The position numbers and the translations under genes were made by a program. From CAMCQY01 sp044370415 (GTDB lineage: Bacteria > Planctomycetota > Planctomycetia > Pirellulales > UBA1268): 64,000 nt of DNA. The stretch covers positions 3,278 through 67,277 of the forward strand of contig JBILVO010000005.1 in NCBI GenBank assembly GCA_044370415.1. Reading direction: 5' to 3'. Position 1 is the first letter of the stretch. Each line of letters begins with the position of its first letter. The notes below the pieces were generated by a model, which did not search any database, was not told the origin of the DNA, and saw nothing but the letters and a program-made list of their open reading frames with translations. Shown here one piece after another: positions 14,996 to 24,061 of the stretch.

Positions 14996-17900
14996 ATGCG
15001 CTCGCGACACTCGAGAACTGCCGGCGGCCGGCCGCGGCGGCGGCCGCTCGTCTGGCTCGTGGGACTGGCCACCCTGGCGGCGGCCGTGTGGTTCGCGCCG
15101 GCGGTCGCGGTGCTCACGCGGCTGCGCGATCGGCCGCTGGAGATGGCGCTGGCCGGCATCGACGGACACGTCGCCAGCCGCGCCGCCGTGTGGCGCTGGT
15201 GGGGCGGCATCGAATATCGCGACGTGACGCTCTGCGACCGGCAGGGGCGTCCGCTCGTGGCGGTGCCGCGGCTGGTGATCGATCGCGGGCTCGTCGGGCT
15301 GCTTGTCAGGCCGCGGGACCTGGGCACCGTGCGGCTGGTGGGGGGCGAGGTGCTCGTCGAGGTCCGCCCCGGCGGCAGCTCGATCGAGGACGTGCTCGCC
15401 CCGTGGCTGGCGTCCGCCAGCCAGTCCACCGTGTCGCCGCCATCGTTCGAGCTGGAGGTGGTCGATGCCGCCGTCGAGCTCGTCGACCTCGCCCGCGACG
15501 ATGCGTGGCGGATCACCGACATCCTGGCCGCCGGCACGGTGCGGCCCGACGCCACGCTGGCCGGCTGGACCATCTCCGGCAGGGCGCGGTACGCGGGCGA
15601 GCCGCTGCGGGATCTCGCCGCGGCGGCGAACCGTGTCGCCTCCGATCGCGCGCGGCATTCCGCCGGGCCGGGCGGGCAGCCTGCCGTCGACACCGCGTCA
15701 TCCTCTGCGCGGCTCGATCGCACCACGGTGGCGGCGGGCGCGACGGCCATCCTCGCGCGCGATGGCGGCTGGTCGGTGTCTTCTCCCGACGTGCCAGTGA
15801 CCGCGGCGGAGGCGGCCGCCGTTCCGCGGTCGCTGGCGGTGGCCGCCACCCGGCTGCCGTTGGGCGTGACGAGCGTCGCCGCCACCAGGTTCGCGTGGAC
15901 GCACGTGCTCGATGGCCTCGTCGACGTGCGGCTCGACATCTCGCTGCCGCCGTCCTCCGGCGGCGCCGCAGGCGGCGGGCTGACGAATCCGGGCCGGCGA
16001 CCCCCGTCGACGGGCCTGGGCGTGTCGGGGGTCGTGTCGGGCACGAAGCTGGCCTTCTGCGGGTCAGACACGCTCGCCGAGATCGTGACGCTCGACCGCG
16101 CCGAGATGCCGCTGGACATCTCGGTCGAGGGGGAGCGGGTGGTCGTCAGGTCGCTCGCGGTGTCGTCGCGGCTGTTCAGCGCCGAGGCGTCGGGCCGCAT
16201 CCGCCTGCCGGTCGGAGATTCGTGGGACTGGGCAGAGGCGCTCGTGACCGAGGATTTCGCGGTGGCCGTGGACGTCGATCTGGCCGCGGCGGCGCGGGCC
16301 ATGCCCGCGGGGCTGGCCGTGCGTCCGGACGTGCGTGTCACCGGCGGCCAGGTGCAGCTGACCGCGGCGTCCCGGGCGGACGGCCACGACAGGGTGCTCG
16401 AGGTCAGGACGTCGTCGCGGGACGTCGCGGCCATCCAGACCGTTCCGGCGGCGCCCGAGCAGCAGGCCGCCGGCGCGGCCGTCGAGGAGCGTCTCCTGCG
16501 GTGGAGCGAGCCGTTCACCGGGTGGCTGCGCGGCCGGCGCGGGCCGGCCCGGGGCGATCGGCTGCGGATCGAGGAGGCGCGGCTGGCGTCACCGGCGATC
16601 GAGGTCTCGGCCGCCGGCACCGCCGCATCCGCAGCGGTGCAGTGGACGATCGACCTCGGCGGGCTGGCCGCCGAGGCGGCGGAGGTGATCGACCTCGCGG
16701 GCGCGCGGCTGCAGGGCAGCGCCCGCGGCCGCATCGACGTCGACCGCGTGGCGAACGCGGCCACCTCGCGGGTGAAGCTGTCGGCCAGCCTGACCGAGTT
16801 CGAGTTCACCAGACCCGGGGCGGCCTCGTGGCGGGATCCCGAGCTGACGCTCGTGGCCGAGGGCTCGGGGGGCATGGCCGGCGCCGCCGTCCTGGTCGAT
16901 CGCGGGCATGCCCTCCTCTCTGCCGCCGACGACTCGCTCGAGGTGACGCTCACCGGAGGGGCCCTGATCAATCCCTGGCTCGGCGGGGAGGCCGCGGGCC
17001 GTGGCATGCCGTGGCTGCGGGCGGCTCCCGGCGCAGAACCGCTGGCCGCGGACTGCTCGCTCACGGGAGAGCTGTCGCGGTGGTGCCCGCGCTGGGCGGC
17101 AGTCATGGGTCCGCGCGGTGGCCTCGGCGACGTGGAGGTGGCCGGCCGCCTGAAGGCGCAGGCAGTCCTCACGGCGCAGGGCGATGCCTGGCAGATCACA
17201 CGGGCCGGCGGCGAGATCGAAAAGCTGTCGGTGCGGGTCGCTGACCGCAGGATCGTCGAGCCGCGCGTCGTGGCCACGGCCGCCGGCCGCTGGAACGCTG
17301 GCAACGGCGCGGTCGAGATCTCCTCGGCCGAATTCCTCACCGCGACGCTCTCGGTGCGCACTGGTGGATGCACCCTCCTGCCCGCCAGCGGCCGGCTGGG
17401 AGCGACCGGTGCCGTCGATGCGTTCGTCGACCGGCTTCGCGGCAAGGTGCAGTGGCAGTGCGACCTGGGGCGGATCGAACGCTGGCTGCTGCCGACGACC
17501 GTGGCGGACCGCTGGCCGGTCGGAGGGCGGGGATGGGGCACGGCGGAGCTCGTCGACACGCCGCTGGGACTCAACGTGCTCGTGGAGGCCACCGGGAGCC
17601 AGCTGTCGCTCGCGAGCCGGCCCGCTGGACGCGGCCGGGGCGACGAGGCGGTTGCCGGCGGTGCGGGGGCTGCGGTTGGCGGCGCTGGGTCTTTTGCCGG
17701 TGGCGCTGGCGCGGCCCTGTGGAGCGAGCCGCGGGCGACGCTCGTCGCGGAGGTGACCTGCCCGCGGGGGTCCGCCGGCGACCGCATGACGGTCAACCGT
17801 CTCGCCGTCGAGTCGTCGACGGCCGCCGTCGCGGCCGCGGGCAGCATCGAAGGTTGGTCCTCGCGGCGACTGCTCGAGCTCGGCGGCAACGTCGCCTACG

Positions 17901-19102
17901 ACTGGGAGCAGGTGTCGCGGCTCGCGACGCCCTGGACCGGCGGGCGGCTGCGGCTGGTGGGAGCGGGCGCGCGGCCGTTCACACTGCGCACGCCCCTCGA
18001 CGGCCTCGCCGCCGCCGCGGGCGGCGCGACGGCTGCGGCCGGCGGACAGGAGCGACTCCCGCTGCCCGAGGACTGGCTGTCTGCCGCCGGTGGTCCGCGC
18101 GGGCAGGAGACCGTGGGCCGCATCGCCCGTCCGGCGTCGGTGGCACGCCCGCCGGCCGACCTGGCCGCCCGGCTCCGCGCCGTGTCGATCGACACGTCGG
18201 CGGCCTGGACGTCGGCCGAGATCGCCGGCGTGCGGATCGAGCCGGGCGAGATGGTGGTGCGGCTCTTCGAGGGGCAGCTGGCGCTTGGGCCCTTCGACCT
18301 GGGAACCGCGGGGGGCCGGCTCCGCGGGGCGCCGTGGCTGCGGCTGCTGCCCGCCCCCGGCGAGCTGGTCGTGCCCCCCGGCCGCTGCCTCGACCGCATC
18401 GTGCTCACGCGGCAGCTGTGCGATCGCTGGGTGTCGTGGCTCGTGCCCCTGGTCGGCCACTCGGCCCAGATGCAGGGCCTGATGAGCGTCGACATGGCCG
18501 GCGCGCGGCTGCCGCTGGCCGATCCCTTCGGCGGCGAGGCGTCTGGGCAGGTGATCTTCGAAAGCCTCGAGGCCACGCCCGGCGAGGTGATCGGGCCGCT
18601 GATGAACCTGATCGTCAAGCTGCAGTCGGCTATCGATCCACGGTTCGCGTTCGGGGACAAGGCGGTGCTCCTGCGGGTGCGGCCGGAGCCCGTCAGCTTC
18701 CGGCTGGCAGACCGCCGGCTGTGGCACGAGGGCCTGGTGATCGACGCCGGGCAGCTCGTCGTGCGGTCGGCCGGGAGCGTGGGGGCCGATGGCGCGCTCG
18801 CAATGGTCGTGGAGGTCGCCTTCCGCGGCGACATTGCCGGCGCGACGCCCGTGGTGGGCCAGCTCCTGCGGACGCCGCTGGTGATTCCGCTCAAGGGCAC
18901 GGTGCAGCGGCCGCAGTTCGACGCAGGCGCGATCGACACGATCCTGGGACGGGTCGTGGAGAACACCGCCGAGGCCGTGATCGGCCCGAGCCTCTCGCGC
19001 GGCCTCGAGACGCTCTTCGGCAACCCGCAGCCGGCGCCGGCCGCGGGAGCGGCCGCCCCCGCACAGCCGCCGCCCCTCGTGCTGCCGCAGTCCGCCCGGT
19101 AG
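14996..19102 (+). CDS. Giant AsmA-like envelope protein
   Basis: The 1368-residue product has one N-terminal membrane anchor (PLVWLVGLATLAAAVWFAPAVAVL, about 17-40) and then a very long beta-rich periplasmic part. Segments such as GIEYRDVTLCDRQGRPLVAVPRLVID and LGTVRLVGGEVLVEVRPGGSSIEDVL are typical of the AsmA/TamB/YhdP group, where a chorein-like groove carries lipid between membranes. The C-terminal region (PLMNLIVKLQSAIDPRFAFGDKAVLLRV..PLKGTVQRPQF) resembles the conserved AsmA C-terminal module, and a short Pro/Ala tail follows. A role in outer membrane lipid transport or assembly is inference. A strong hairpin directly at the stop separates it from the convergent monooxygenase gene. Confidence 0.75.
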   Translation: MRSRHSRTAGGRPRRRPLVWLVGLATLAAAVWFAPAVAVLTRLRDRPLEMALAGIDGHVASRAAVWRWWGGIEYRDVTLCDRQGRPLVAVPRLVIDRGLVGLLVRPRDLGTVRLVGGEVLVEVRPGGSSIEDVLAPWLASASQSTVSPPSFELEVVDAAVELVDLARDDAWRITDILAAGTVRPDATLAGWTISGRARYAGEPLRDLAAAANRVASDRARHSAGPGGQPAVDTASSSARLDRTTVAAGATAILARDGGWSVSSPDVPVTAAEAAAVPRSLAVAATRLPLGVTSVAATRFAWTHVLDGLVDVRLDISLPPSSGGAAGGGLTNPGRRPPSTGLGVSGVVSGTKLAFCGSDTLAEIVTLDRAEMPLDISVEGERVVVRSLAVSSRLFSAEASGRIRLPVGDSWDWAEALVTEDFAVAVDVDLAAAARAMPAGLAVRPDVRVTGGQVQLTAASRADGHDRVLEVRTSSRDVAAIQTVPAAPEQQAAGAAVEERLLRWSEPFTGWLRGRRGPARGDRLRIEEARLASPAIEVSAAGTAASAAVQWTIDLGGLAAEAAEVIDLAGARLQGSARGRIDVDRVANAATSRVKLSASLTEFEFTRPGAASWRDPELTLVAEGSGGMAGAAVLVDRGHALLSAADDSLEVTLTGGALINPWLGGEAAGRGMPWLRAAPGAEPLAADCSLTGELSRWCPRWAAVMGPRGGLGDVEVAGRLKAQAVLTAQGDAWQITRAGGEIEKLSVRVADRRIVEPRVVATAAGRWNAGNGAVEISSAEFLTATLSVRTGGCTLLPASGRLGATGAVDAFVDRLRGKVQWQCDLGRIERWLLPTTVADRWPVGGRGWGTAELVDTPLGLNVLVEATGSQLSLASRPAGRGRGDEAVAGGAGAAVGGAGSFAGGAGAALWSEPRATLVAEVTCPRGSAGDRMTVNRLAVESSTAAVAAAGSIEGWSSRRLLELGGNVAYDWEQVSRLATPWTGGRLRLVGAGARPFTLRTPLDGLAAAAGGATAAAGGQERLPLPEDWLSAAGGPRGQETVGRIARPASVARPPADLAARLRAVSIDTSAAWTSAEIAGVRIEPGEMVVRLFEGQLALGPFDLGTAGGRLRGAPWLRLLPAPGELVVPPGRCLDRIVLTRQLCDRWVSWLVPLVGHSAQMQGLMSVDMAGARLPLADPFGGEASGQVIFESLEATPGEVIGPLMNLIVKLQSAIDPRFAFGDKAVLLRVRPEPVSFRLADRRLWHEGLVIDAGQLVVRSAGSVGADGALAMVVEVAFRGDIAGATPVVGQLLRTPLVIPLKGTVQRPQFDAGAIDTILGRVVENTAEAVIGPSLSRGLETLFGNPQPAPAAGAAAPAQPPPLVLPQSAR

Positions 19103-19120
19103 TGCCGGCCGCGGGCCGGC
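19102..19120. terminator. Bidirectional hairpin in a 22-base convergent gap
   Basis: TGCCGGCC and GGCCGGCA pair perfectly around a 3-base GCG loop, filling nearly the whole gap between the AsmA-like gene stop (19102) and the convergent monooxygenase stop (19125). There is no clear U-tract, so termination strength is uncertain, but position and symmetry suggest a shared terminator. Confidence 0.55.
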
Positions 19121-19124
19121 AGGA

Positions 19125-20465
19125 TCACTCCGCAGCCGCCGCGCGGAGCCGTCGATCCATCGATGCGATCAGCCGCTGGAGCGTGCGGCCGTATGAAAAA
19201 TGCTCGACCTCGAGACGGTGCCGCGGCGACGCGACGTAGCGGAGCGGGGCGGCCTGCGGACGGCTGCGGGCGCGGTAGAGCCAGGCGGCGGCCTGCGGCG
19301 CGCGGCGTGCCGCCACCGCCATCCGTGCCACGAGCTGCGCCTGGAGGTCGGTGAGCCACCACTGGCCGCTGTCCGGCTGGATGAGGCCGACCACGGCGAT
19401 GTCGTCCCGTGTCGGATGGAGCAGGTTGAGGAACAGCCGCGGGCAGCCGGCGGCGTCGGCCGCGACGTGCTCCGGTGCGATGAACGGCATGTCGACCCGG
19501 TAGCCGGTCGCACAGATGACGACGTCGAACGGCTCGCGGCCGCCGTCGGCGAACACCGCGGTGTCGCCGTCGAACCGGGCCACGTCGCCGGCGGCGCGGA
19601 TGGCGCCGGCATCGATCCGTGCGAGCAGCGCGGTGTTCACGACCGGATGGGTTTCCCAGAGCCGGTGGTCGGGCCGCGGCAGCCCGTGCCGCCAGGGGAG
19701 GCCGATCTCGCGGTCGATCGCCCGCATGCTCACCAGCCGGCGCAGCCACAGCGGCAGCCCGAGCCGCAGCAGCCGTTCGCCGCGGAGGTCGGCGGGCCGA
19801 CCCATGATGAACCGCGGCACGACGAAGTAGCCGCGGCGCCGCGAGAGCACCGTCGTCGCCGCGTGCGCGGACACGTCGACCGCGATGTCGCAGGCCGAGT
19901 TGCCGCCGCCGATCACGAGCACCCGCCTGCCGGCCAGCGCGACCGGCAGCGCGGGCGACTTGTAGTCGCAGGCGTGCAGGAGCGTGCCGGCGAAGGCGCC
20001 CGGAATGTCGGGATGCCGCGGCACCCGGTTGTGGCCGGTGGCGATGACCACGCCCGCATAGGACCGCGGCGGCCCGTCGGCCGACCGCACCAGCCAGCCG
20101 CCGCCCGGTAGCGGCTCGATCCGCTCGACGGCCGTCCGGCTGCGGATGTGTGGCACGAGGTCGAAGTGCCGCGCGTAGCGGCGCAGATAGTCGAGGCACT
20201 GCCGGTGGTCGGGATAGGCGGGCCATTCCCGTGGCATGGGGAAATCGGCATAGGCCGTCATCGTCTTCGAGCTGATGAGCCGGGTCGACGCGAAGACGCT
20301 CGAGGCCGCGGAGCCGAAATACCAGTTGCCGCCGACGTCGTCCTCCCGCTCGAGGCACTCGGCGGCCACGCCGGCCGCGAGGAGATTCTTGAGCGCCGTC
20401 AGGCCCGACGGGCCGGCGCCGACGACGCACCAGGGCCGGGAATCAGGCGTGCGGTCACTGGGCAT
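19125..20465 (-). CDS. Flavin-containing monooxygenase-like protein
   Basis: A 446-residue FAD/NADPH oxidoreductase. The FAD-binding GAGPSG is at 16-21, an ATGHN motif at 142-146 joins the two nucleotide domains, and the NADPH-binding GGGNSA is at 186-191; CATGYRVDMPF is the C-terminal FATGY-type motif. This is the layout of class B flavoprotein monooxygenases (FMO), which oxygenate soft nucleophiles such as amines or sulfides. The full FMO fingerprint FxGxxxHxxxY/F is not obvious, so dimethylsulfide- or amine-oxidising function is unknown. It starts 8 bases after the stop of bioF, so the two are very probably co-transcribed. Confidence 0.85.
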   Translation of the reverse strand: MPSDRTPDSRPWCVVGAGPSGLTALKNLLAAGVAAECLEREDDVGGNWYFGSAASSVFASTRLISSKTMTAYADFPMPREWPAYPDHRQCLDYLRRYARHFDLVPHIRSRTAVERIEPLPGGGWLVRSADGPPRSYAGVVIATGHNRVPRHPDIPGAFAGTLLHACDYKSPALPVALAGRRVLVIGGGNSACDIAVDVSAHAATTVLSRRRGYFVVPRFIMGRPADLRGERLLRLGLPLWLRRLVSMRAIDREIGLPWRHGLPRPDHRLWETHPVVNTALLARIDAGAIRAAGDVARFDGDTAVFADGGREPFDVVICATGYRVDMPFIAPEHVAADAAGCPRLFLNLLHPTRDDIAVVGLIQPDSGQWWLTDLQAQLVARMAVAARRAPQAAAWLYRARSRPQAAPLRYVASPRHRLEVEHFSYGRTLQRLIASMDRRLRAAAAE

Positions 20466-20473
20466 GTGCGTCT

Positions 20474-21700
20474 TCAGCAGGGGCGGAGGCAGGAGGCGAG
20501 GGCGGCCAGGAGGCGGTCGCGGTCGTCGGCCGTATGGTGCCAGGCGAGGCTCACCCGTACGAGGCTGCCGCCGTCGGCCACGCTCGGCGGCCGGATGGCC
20601 GGCACGAACAGGCCGGCCTCGGCGAGCCGGGCAGCGACGGCGACCGCGCGATCGGCCGTGCCGACGACGATCGGCACGATCTGCCCCCGGCCGGCGGCGG
20701 CGACGCCGGCCGCTGCGAGCGCCGCGCGAAACGTGGCGGCGGCGGCGAGCAGTTCCCGGCGCCGGTGCGGCTCCTCGGCCAGAAGCGCGATGCCGCGGGC
20801 CGCCGCCGCCGCCACGGCCGGCGGATGGGCGGTGGAGAAGATCCAGGCCCGCGCCTTGTGCCGCAGCCAGTGGATCAGGTCGGCGTGGCCGGCCACGAAG
20901 CCCCCCGCGGCGCCGATCGCCTTCGAGAGCGTGCCCACGCGGACGTGCACGCCGTCGGCGCAGCCCGCCTCCTCGACCAGCCCGCCGCCCCGGCCGCCGA
21001 AAACGCCTGTCGCGTGCGCCTCGTCCACCATCAGGACCGCCCCGTGTTTCCGGGCCACCGCGCAGAGGTCGGCCAGGGGGGCGATCGTCCCGTCCATGGA
21101 GAAGAGCGTGTCGGTGACGACGAGTCGGCGGCGGGCCGACGCCGCCCGCGAAAGCAGCCCGTCGAGAGCTGCCACGTCGCGATGCGGGTAGATGCCGACG
21201 GCGGCCCGGGAGAGCCGGCAGCCGTCGATGATGCTCGCGTGGTTGCGGGCATCGCTGGCGACGAAATCCTCGGGGCCGACGAGGGCCGCGATCGTGGCGG
21301 TGTTGGCCGCGAAGCCGCTGGGGAACGAGAGCGCCGCGTCGACCTCGAGCAGGTCCGCGATCGACCGTTCGAGCAGCTCGTGGGCGACGGAGTGCCCGCT
21401 CACCAGCGGGCTGGCCCCGGCGCCGAAGCCCTCGGCGCAGGCGGCCTTCGCGGCGGCCTTGGTGAGCCGCACGTCGCCGGAGTAGCCGAGGTAGTCGTTG
21501 GCGCCGAAGTTTACGAGCGTCCGCCCGTCGAGCCGCACCTCCCTCCCCTGTCGGCCCGTCCGCACGCGGTGGGGCCGCTCGAGATCGGCTGCCCGCAGGG
21601 CCGCGAGGTCGTCTGCGATCCAGCCGAGCGGCTCCGGCAGCGGCACCGCGATCGGCGGGGTTTTCGGGACGGTCACGGCGGCGTCGAGGCGGCAGGTCAT
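20474..21700 (-). CDS. bioF: 8-Amino-7-oxononanoate synthase family protein (alpha-oxoamine synthase)
   Basis: This 408-residue PLP enzyme has the alpha-oxoamine synthase pattern: NFGANDYLGYSGD, the stretch GFGAGASPLVSGHSVAHELLE, VDEAHATGVFG (Asp226, His229) and the Schiff-base lysine in TLSKAIGAAGGF (Lys260). It would join pimeloyl thioester with alanine to make 8-amino-7-oxononanoate in biotin synthesis; 2-amino-3-ketobutyrate ligase and related enzymes share this fold, so the name rests mainly on overall match. No other bio genes are next to it. It is followed after 8 bases by a flavin monooxygenase, an unusual partner. Confidence 0.85.
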   Translation of the reverse strand: MTCRLDAAVTVPKTPPIAVPLPEPLGWIADDLAALRAADLERPHRVRTGRQGREVRLDGRTLVNFGANDYLGYSGDVRLTKAAAKAACAEGFGAGASPLVSGHSVAHELLERSIADLLEVDAALSFPSGFAANTATIAALVGPEDFVASDARNHASIIDGCRLSRAAVGIYPHRDVAALDGLLSRAASARRRLVVTDTLFSMDGTIAPLADLCAVARKHGAVLMVDEAHATGVFGGRGGGLVEEAGCADGVHVRVGTLSKAIGAAGGFVAGHADLIHWLRHKARAWIFSTAHPPAVAAAAARGIALLAEEPHRRRELLAAAATFRAALAAAGVAAAGRGQIVPIVVGTADRAVAVAARLAEAGLFVPAIRPPSVADGGSLVRVSLAWHHTADDRDRLLAALASCLRPC

Positions 21701-21751
21701 GGCGTCATTATGCCGTGCGCACGAGGCCGGTGCGGGGGCGGCCCGACCGGC

Positions 21752-22219
21752 TCACGCCCGTCGGCGGGCCAGCCGCTCGATCGCACGAAACTCGGCGGCC
21801 GTGACGGGCTGGACGGAGAGCCGGCTGCCGCGCCGCAGGAGCTCCATGCCGGCCAGGGCCTTCACCGTCCGCAATTCCTCCAGCGGCACGGCCCGCGGAA
21901 ACGTCTCCACGAGCCGCACGTCGACCATCGACCAGACGGGGTTGGCCGCCGACGCCTTCGGGTCGTGGTAGTCGCTCTTCGGGTCCCAGGCGGAGGGATC
22001 GGGATAGGCCGTGCAGACGATCTCGACCACGCCGACGACGGCCGATGGCGTGGCGTTGGAGTGGTAGTAGAGCGCGCGATCGCCCTGCCGCATCGCCCGC
22101 AGGAAATTCCTGGCCTGGTAGTTCCGCACGCCCTCCCACGAGGTCGTCTGCCGTCGCGCGCGGGCGAGATCCTCGATCGAGAAGACGTCGGGCTCGCTCT
22201 TGATCAGCCAGTGGTGCAT
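21752..22219 (-). CDS. EVE domain protein
   Basis: The 155-residue product is a single EVE domain: MHHWLIKSEPDVFSIEDL at the start, then WEGVRNYQARNFLRAM and GDRALYYHSN, followed by VVGVVEI and DPKSDYHDP. The EVE fold belongs to the PUA-like group and binds modified bases in DNA or RNA; in bacteria it often acts with restriction systems or stands alone, as here. The ATG at 22219 precedes the conserved MHHWLIKSEP; the frame continues upstream only by chance inside the exosortase gene. It sits 35 bases downstream of the exosortase gene on the same strand and may be in its operon, though no functional link is known. Confidence 0.9.
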   Translation of the reverse strand: MHHWLIKSEPDVFSIEDLARARRQTTSWEGVRNYQARNFLRAMRQGDRALYYHSNATPSAVVGVVEIVCTAYPDPSAWDPKSDYHDPKASAANPVWSMVDVRLVETFPRAVPLEELRTVKALAGMELLRRGSRLSVQPVTAAEFRAIERLARRRA

Positions 22220-22254
22220 GGACGGCGGTCTGCGACGGGCGGCGGCGAGTGCTT

Positions 22255-23949
22255 TCAGCCCCATTGCGACCAGGAGCCGGTGGCGACGACGTAGCCGCTG
22301 AGCAGGGCGTTGGTGGTGGCGTGGGCGACGACGGCGTCGTCGAGGCTCCGCCGAGTATAGAGCGCGAGGGCGAAGAGCATGCCTGCCAGCGTGCCGGCGA
22401 CCCAGGCGTCGCCGTGCAGGACGCCGAACGCCACCGAGGAGAGGAGGAACGACAGCCAGGTGAATGCGCCGACGGGTACGGCGTCGACGTCCGGGCCGAT
22501 GCAGCGGCGGATCACGAACCCGCGGAAGAACAGCTCCTCGGCGATCGGCACCGTCACCGTGGCCCCCACCACCCGCACCACGAGCCACGCCGCCGACCAG
22601 GGCCAGCCCAGGACGTTCGGGTCGTCTCCCGTGCCGGCGTCCGCCACCGGCGCCAGTGCCATCCAGACGGCGAAGGTCGCCGCGCCGATGGCGACGGCCG
22701 CCGGCCGGATGCGGAACGTGCGCCAGGGCAGGTCGCCCCGCAGCCGCCAGAGCACGGCCGCCACCGCGACGACGCGGAGCGGGTAGAGCAGGTCGAATCC
22801 GGCCGTGAAGGCCCGCGTCAGGATGGTAGTGGCCATGAGTGCCAGAAACGGCAGGATGCAGGAGACCACCGTCGGGGCGGTCGGGTCTGTCGGCATGGCG
22901 AGGTCGGCGGACGGCGGATGGCCGGCGCGATGCGCGTTCGTCGCGAGCGCGGCCTGCTCCACCGGACCGGCAGCCGGACCGGCAGTGTGGGGGACGCTGA
23001 AGAAGCGCATCCGTGAGGTGCTCCAGATGAGCCCCAGCCCGACTGCGAGGAACGCGATCCATCCCGCCGCCGAGTGGAATCCCTGCACCGCGATCTCCGG
23101 CGAGATCCAGATGCCGACGAGCACGAGCGCCGTGATCCGCAGCACGTTGGCCAGCCACATGAGCGCCATGCCGATCGGCACCAGCAGCAGCGACTGCGGA
23201 AACCGCTGGACGTCCCGAAACCACCAGAGGTAGCCCACCAGCAGCGCGGTGACCAGGCCGATGCCGTGGAATCCGCCGCACGATTCGGTGACCAGGACGG
23301 TGAACTCGGGCGTGCCGATGGCGAATGGCTGCGGCCTGACGACCGGCCCGCCCGCCAGGGGCACAAGCAGGAGCTCGACGAGCCGGAGCGTCGTGTCGCC
23401 CGTGGCCTGCCAGAAGCCCATCGTGAGCGTGCCGACGTGCCAGGCGGCGAACGCGAAGAGCCCGAACCCCAGCACGGTCGTCAGCACGCTCCGGACCATG
23501 CCGGCTCCCGGCGCGACCAAGAGCAGCGAGAAGACGAACCATGCCACGGCCAGTCCGCCACCCGTCACAAGCTCGCCCGCGCTCCCCAGCGGCGTGTCGC
23601 GGCCGCCGGAGGCGAGCCAGCTGGCGTAGCCGAGCACGCCGACGAACGCGAGCACCTGGCCGAGGGCGATCGGCCACGCGATCCGCACCGCCCGATACGC
23701 CGCGCCATGCCGCCGCACGTGCTGGTCGAGGGCGGCCAGGAGCATGACCGCCATGAAGGCCGCCCACCGCTTGCCCTGGATCTCCCGGAGCCACTGCCCG
23801 CCGAGGCACCATCCAAGCAGGACAGCTTCGACGAACAGCAGCACGGCGAGCAGCCGCAGCGCGGTCAGCGGCCCGATCGGGCTGGCGGCTGCATCGTGGA
23901 ACCAGCGGGGCTCCCCGTCCGGAGCCGCGGGCGAATTCGAGGCTGCCAT
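22255..23949 (-). CDS. xrtE: Exosortase E fused to CAAX-type protease (VPEID-CTERM system)
   Basis: The 564-residue product (ATG 23949; GTG 23958 is possible) is a multi-pass membrane protein in two parts. The first half is an exosortase: TESCGGFHGIG holds the catalytic Cys (about 224), LANVLRI the conserved Arg (271) and GFHSAAGW the His (292), each in or next to a membrane segment. The second half is a CPBP/CAAX protease: EELFFRGF (471-478), FGVLHGD (His512) and HATTNALLSG (His543). This fusion matches what I recall of exosortase E, which processes proteins with a C-terminal VPEID signal. The neighbour upstream carries exactly such a signal, so sorting enzyme and substrate are adjacent. Confidence 0.88.
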   Translation of the reverse strand: MAASNSPAAPDGEPRWFHDAAASPIGPLTALRLLAVLLFVEAVLLGWCLGGQWLREIQGKRWAAFMAVMLLAALDQHVRRHGAAYRAVRIAWPIALGQVLAFVGVLGYASWLASGGRDTPLGSAGELVTGGGLAVAWFVFSLLLVAPGAGMVRSVLTTVLGFGLFAFAAWHVGTLTMGFWQATGDTTLRLVELLLVPLAGGPVVRPQPFAIGTPEFTVLVTESCGGFHGIGLVTALLVGYLWWFRDVQRFPQSLLLVPIGMALMWLANVLRITALVLVGIWISPEIAVQGFHSAAGWIAFLAVGLGLIWSTSRMRFFSVPHTAGPAAGPVEQAALATNAHRAGHPPSADLAMPTDPTAPTVVSCILPFLALMATTILTRAFTAGFDLLYPLRVVAVAAVLWRLRGDLPWRTFRIRPAAVAIGAATFAVWMALAPVADAGTGDDPNVLGWPWSAAWLVVRVVGATVTVPIAEELFFRGFVIRRCIGPDVDAVPVGAFTWLSFLLSSVAFGVLHGDAWVAGTLAGMLFALALYTRRSLDDAVVAHATTNALLSGYVVATGSWSQWG

Positions 23950-23970
23950 GGTCGACACCGGAAAAGCGAA

Positions 23971-23996
23971 GGGGAGCAGCCCTCAGGCTGCTCCCC
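23971..23996 (-). terminator. Hairpin between sorting substrate and exosortase genes
   Basis: GGGGAGCAGCC and GGCTGCTCCCC form a perfect 11-bp stem with a 4-base loop, followed on the minus strand by TTCGCTTTTC. It lies downstream of the substrate gene and upstream of the exosortase gene, so it would make the substrate a mostly separate, possibly more abundant transcript with partial read-through into the enzyme gene. Confidence 0.7.
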
Positions 23997-24061
23997 TCAC
24001 ACTACCATCGCGTCCATCGCGTCGACGGCAGGCGAACATGCCGTCGAAAAGTCGGACCGCC

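Noticed and set aside
16589..18727. 712-codon minus-strand frame inside the AsmA-like gene
   Set aside because: Composition is Arg/Pro/His-rich noise without motifs; the plus-strand frame has a membrane anchor and AsmA-like strands.
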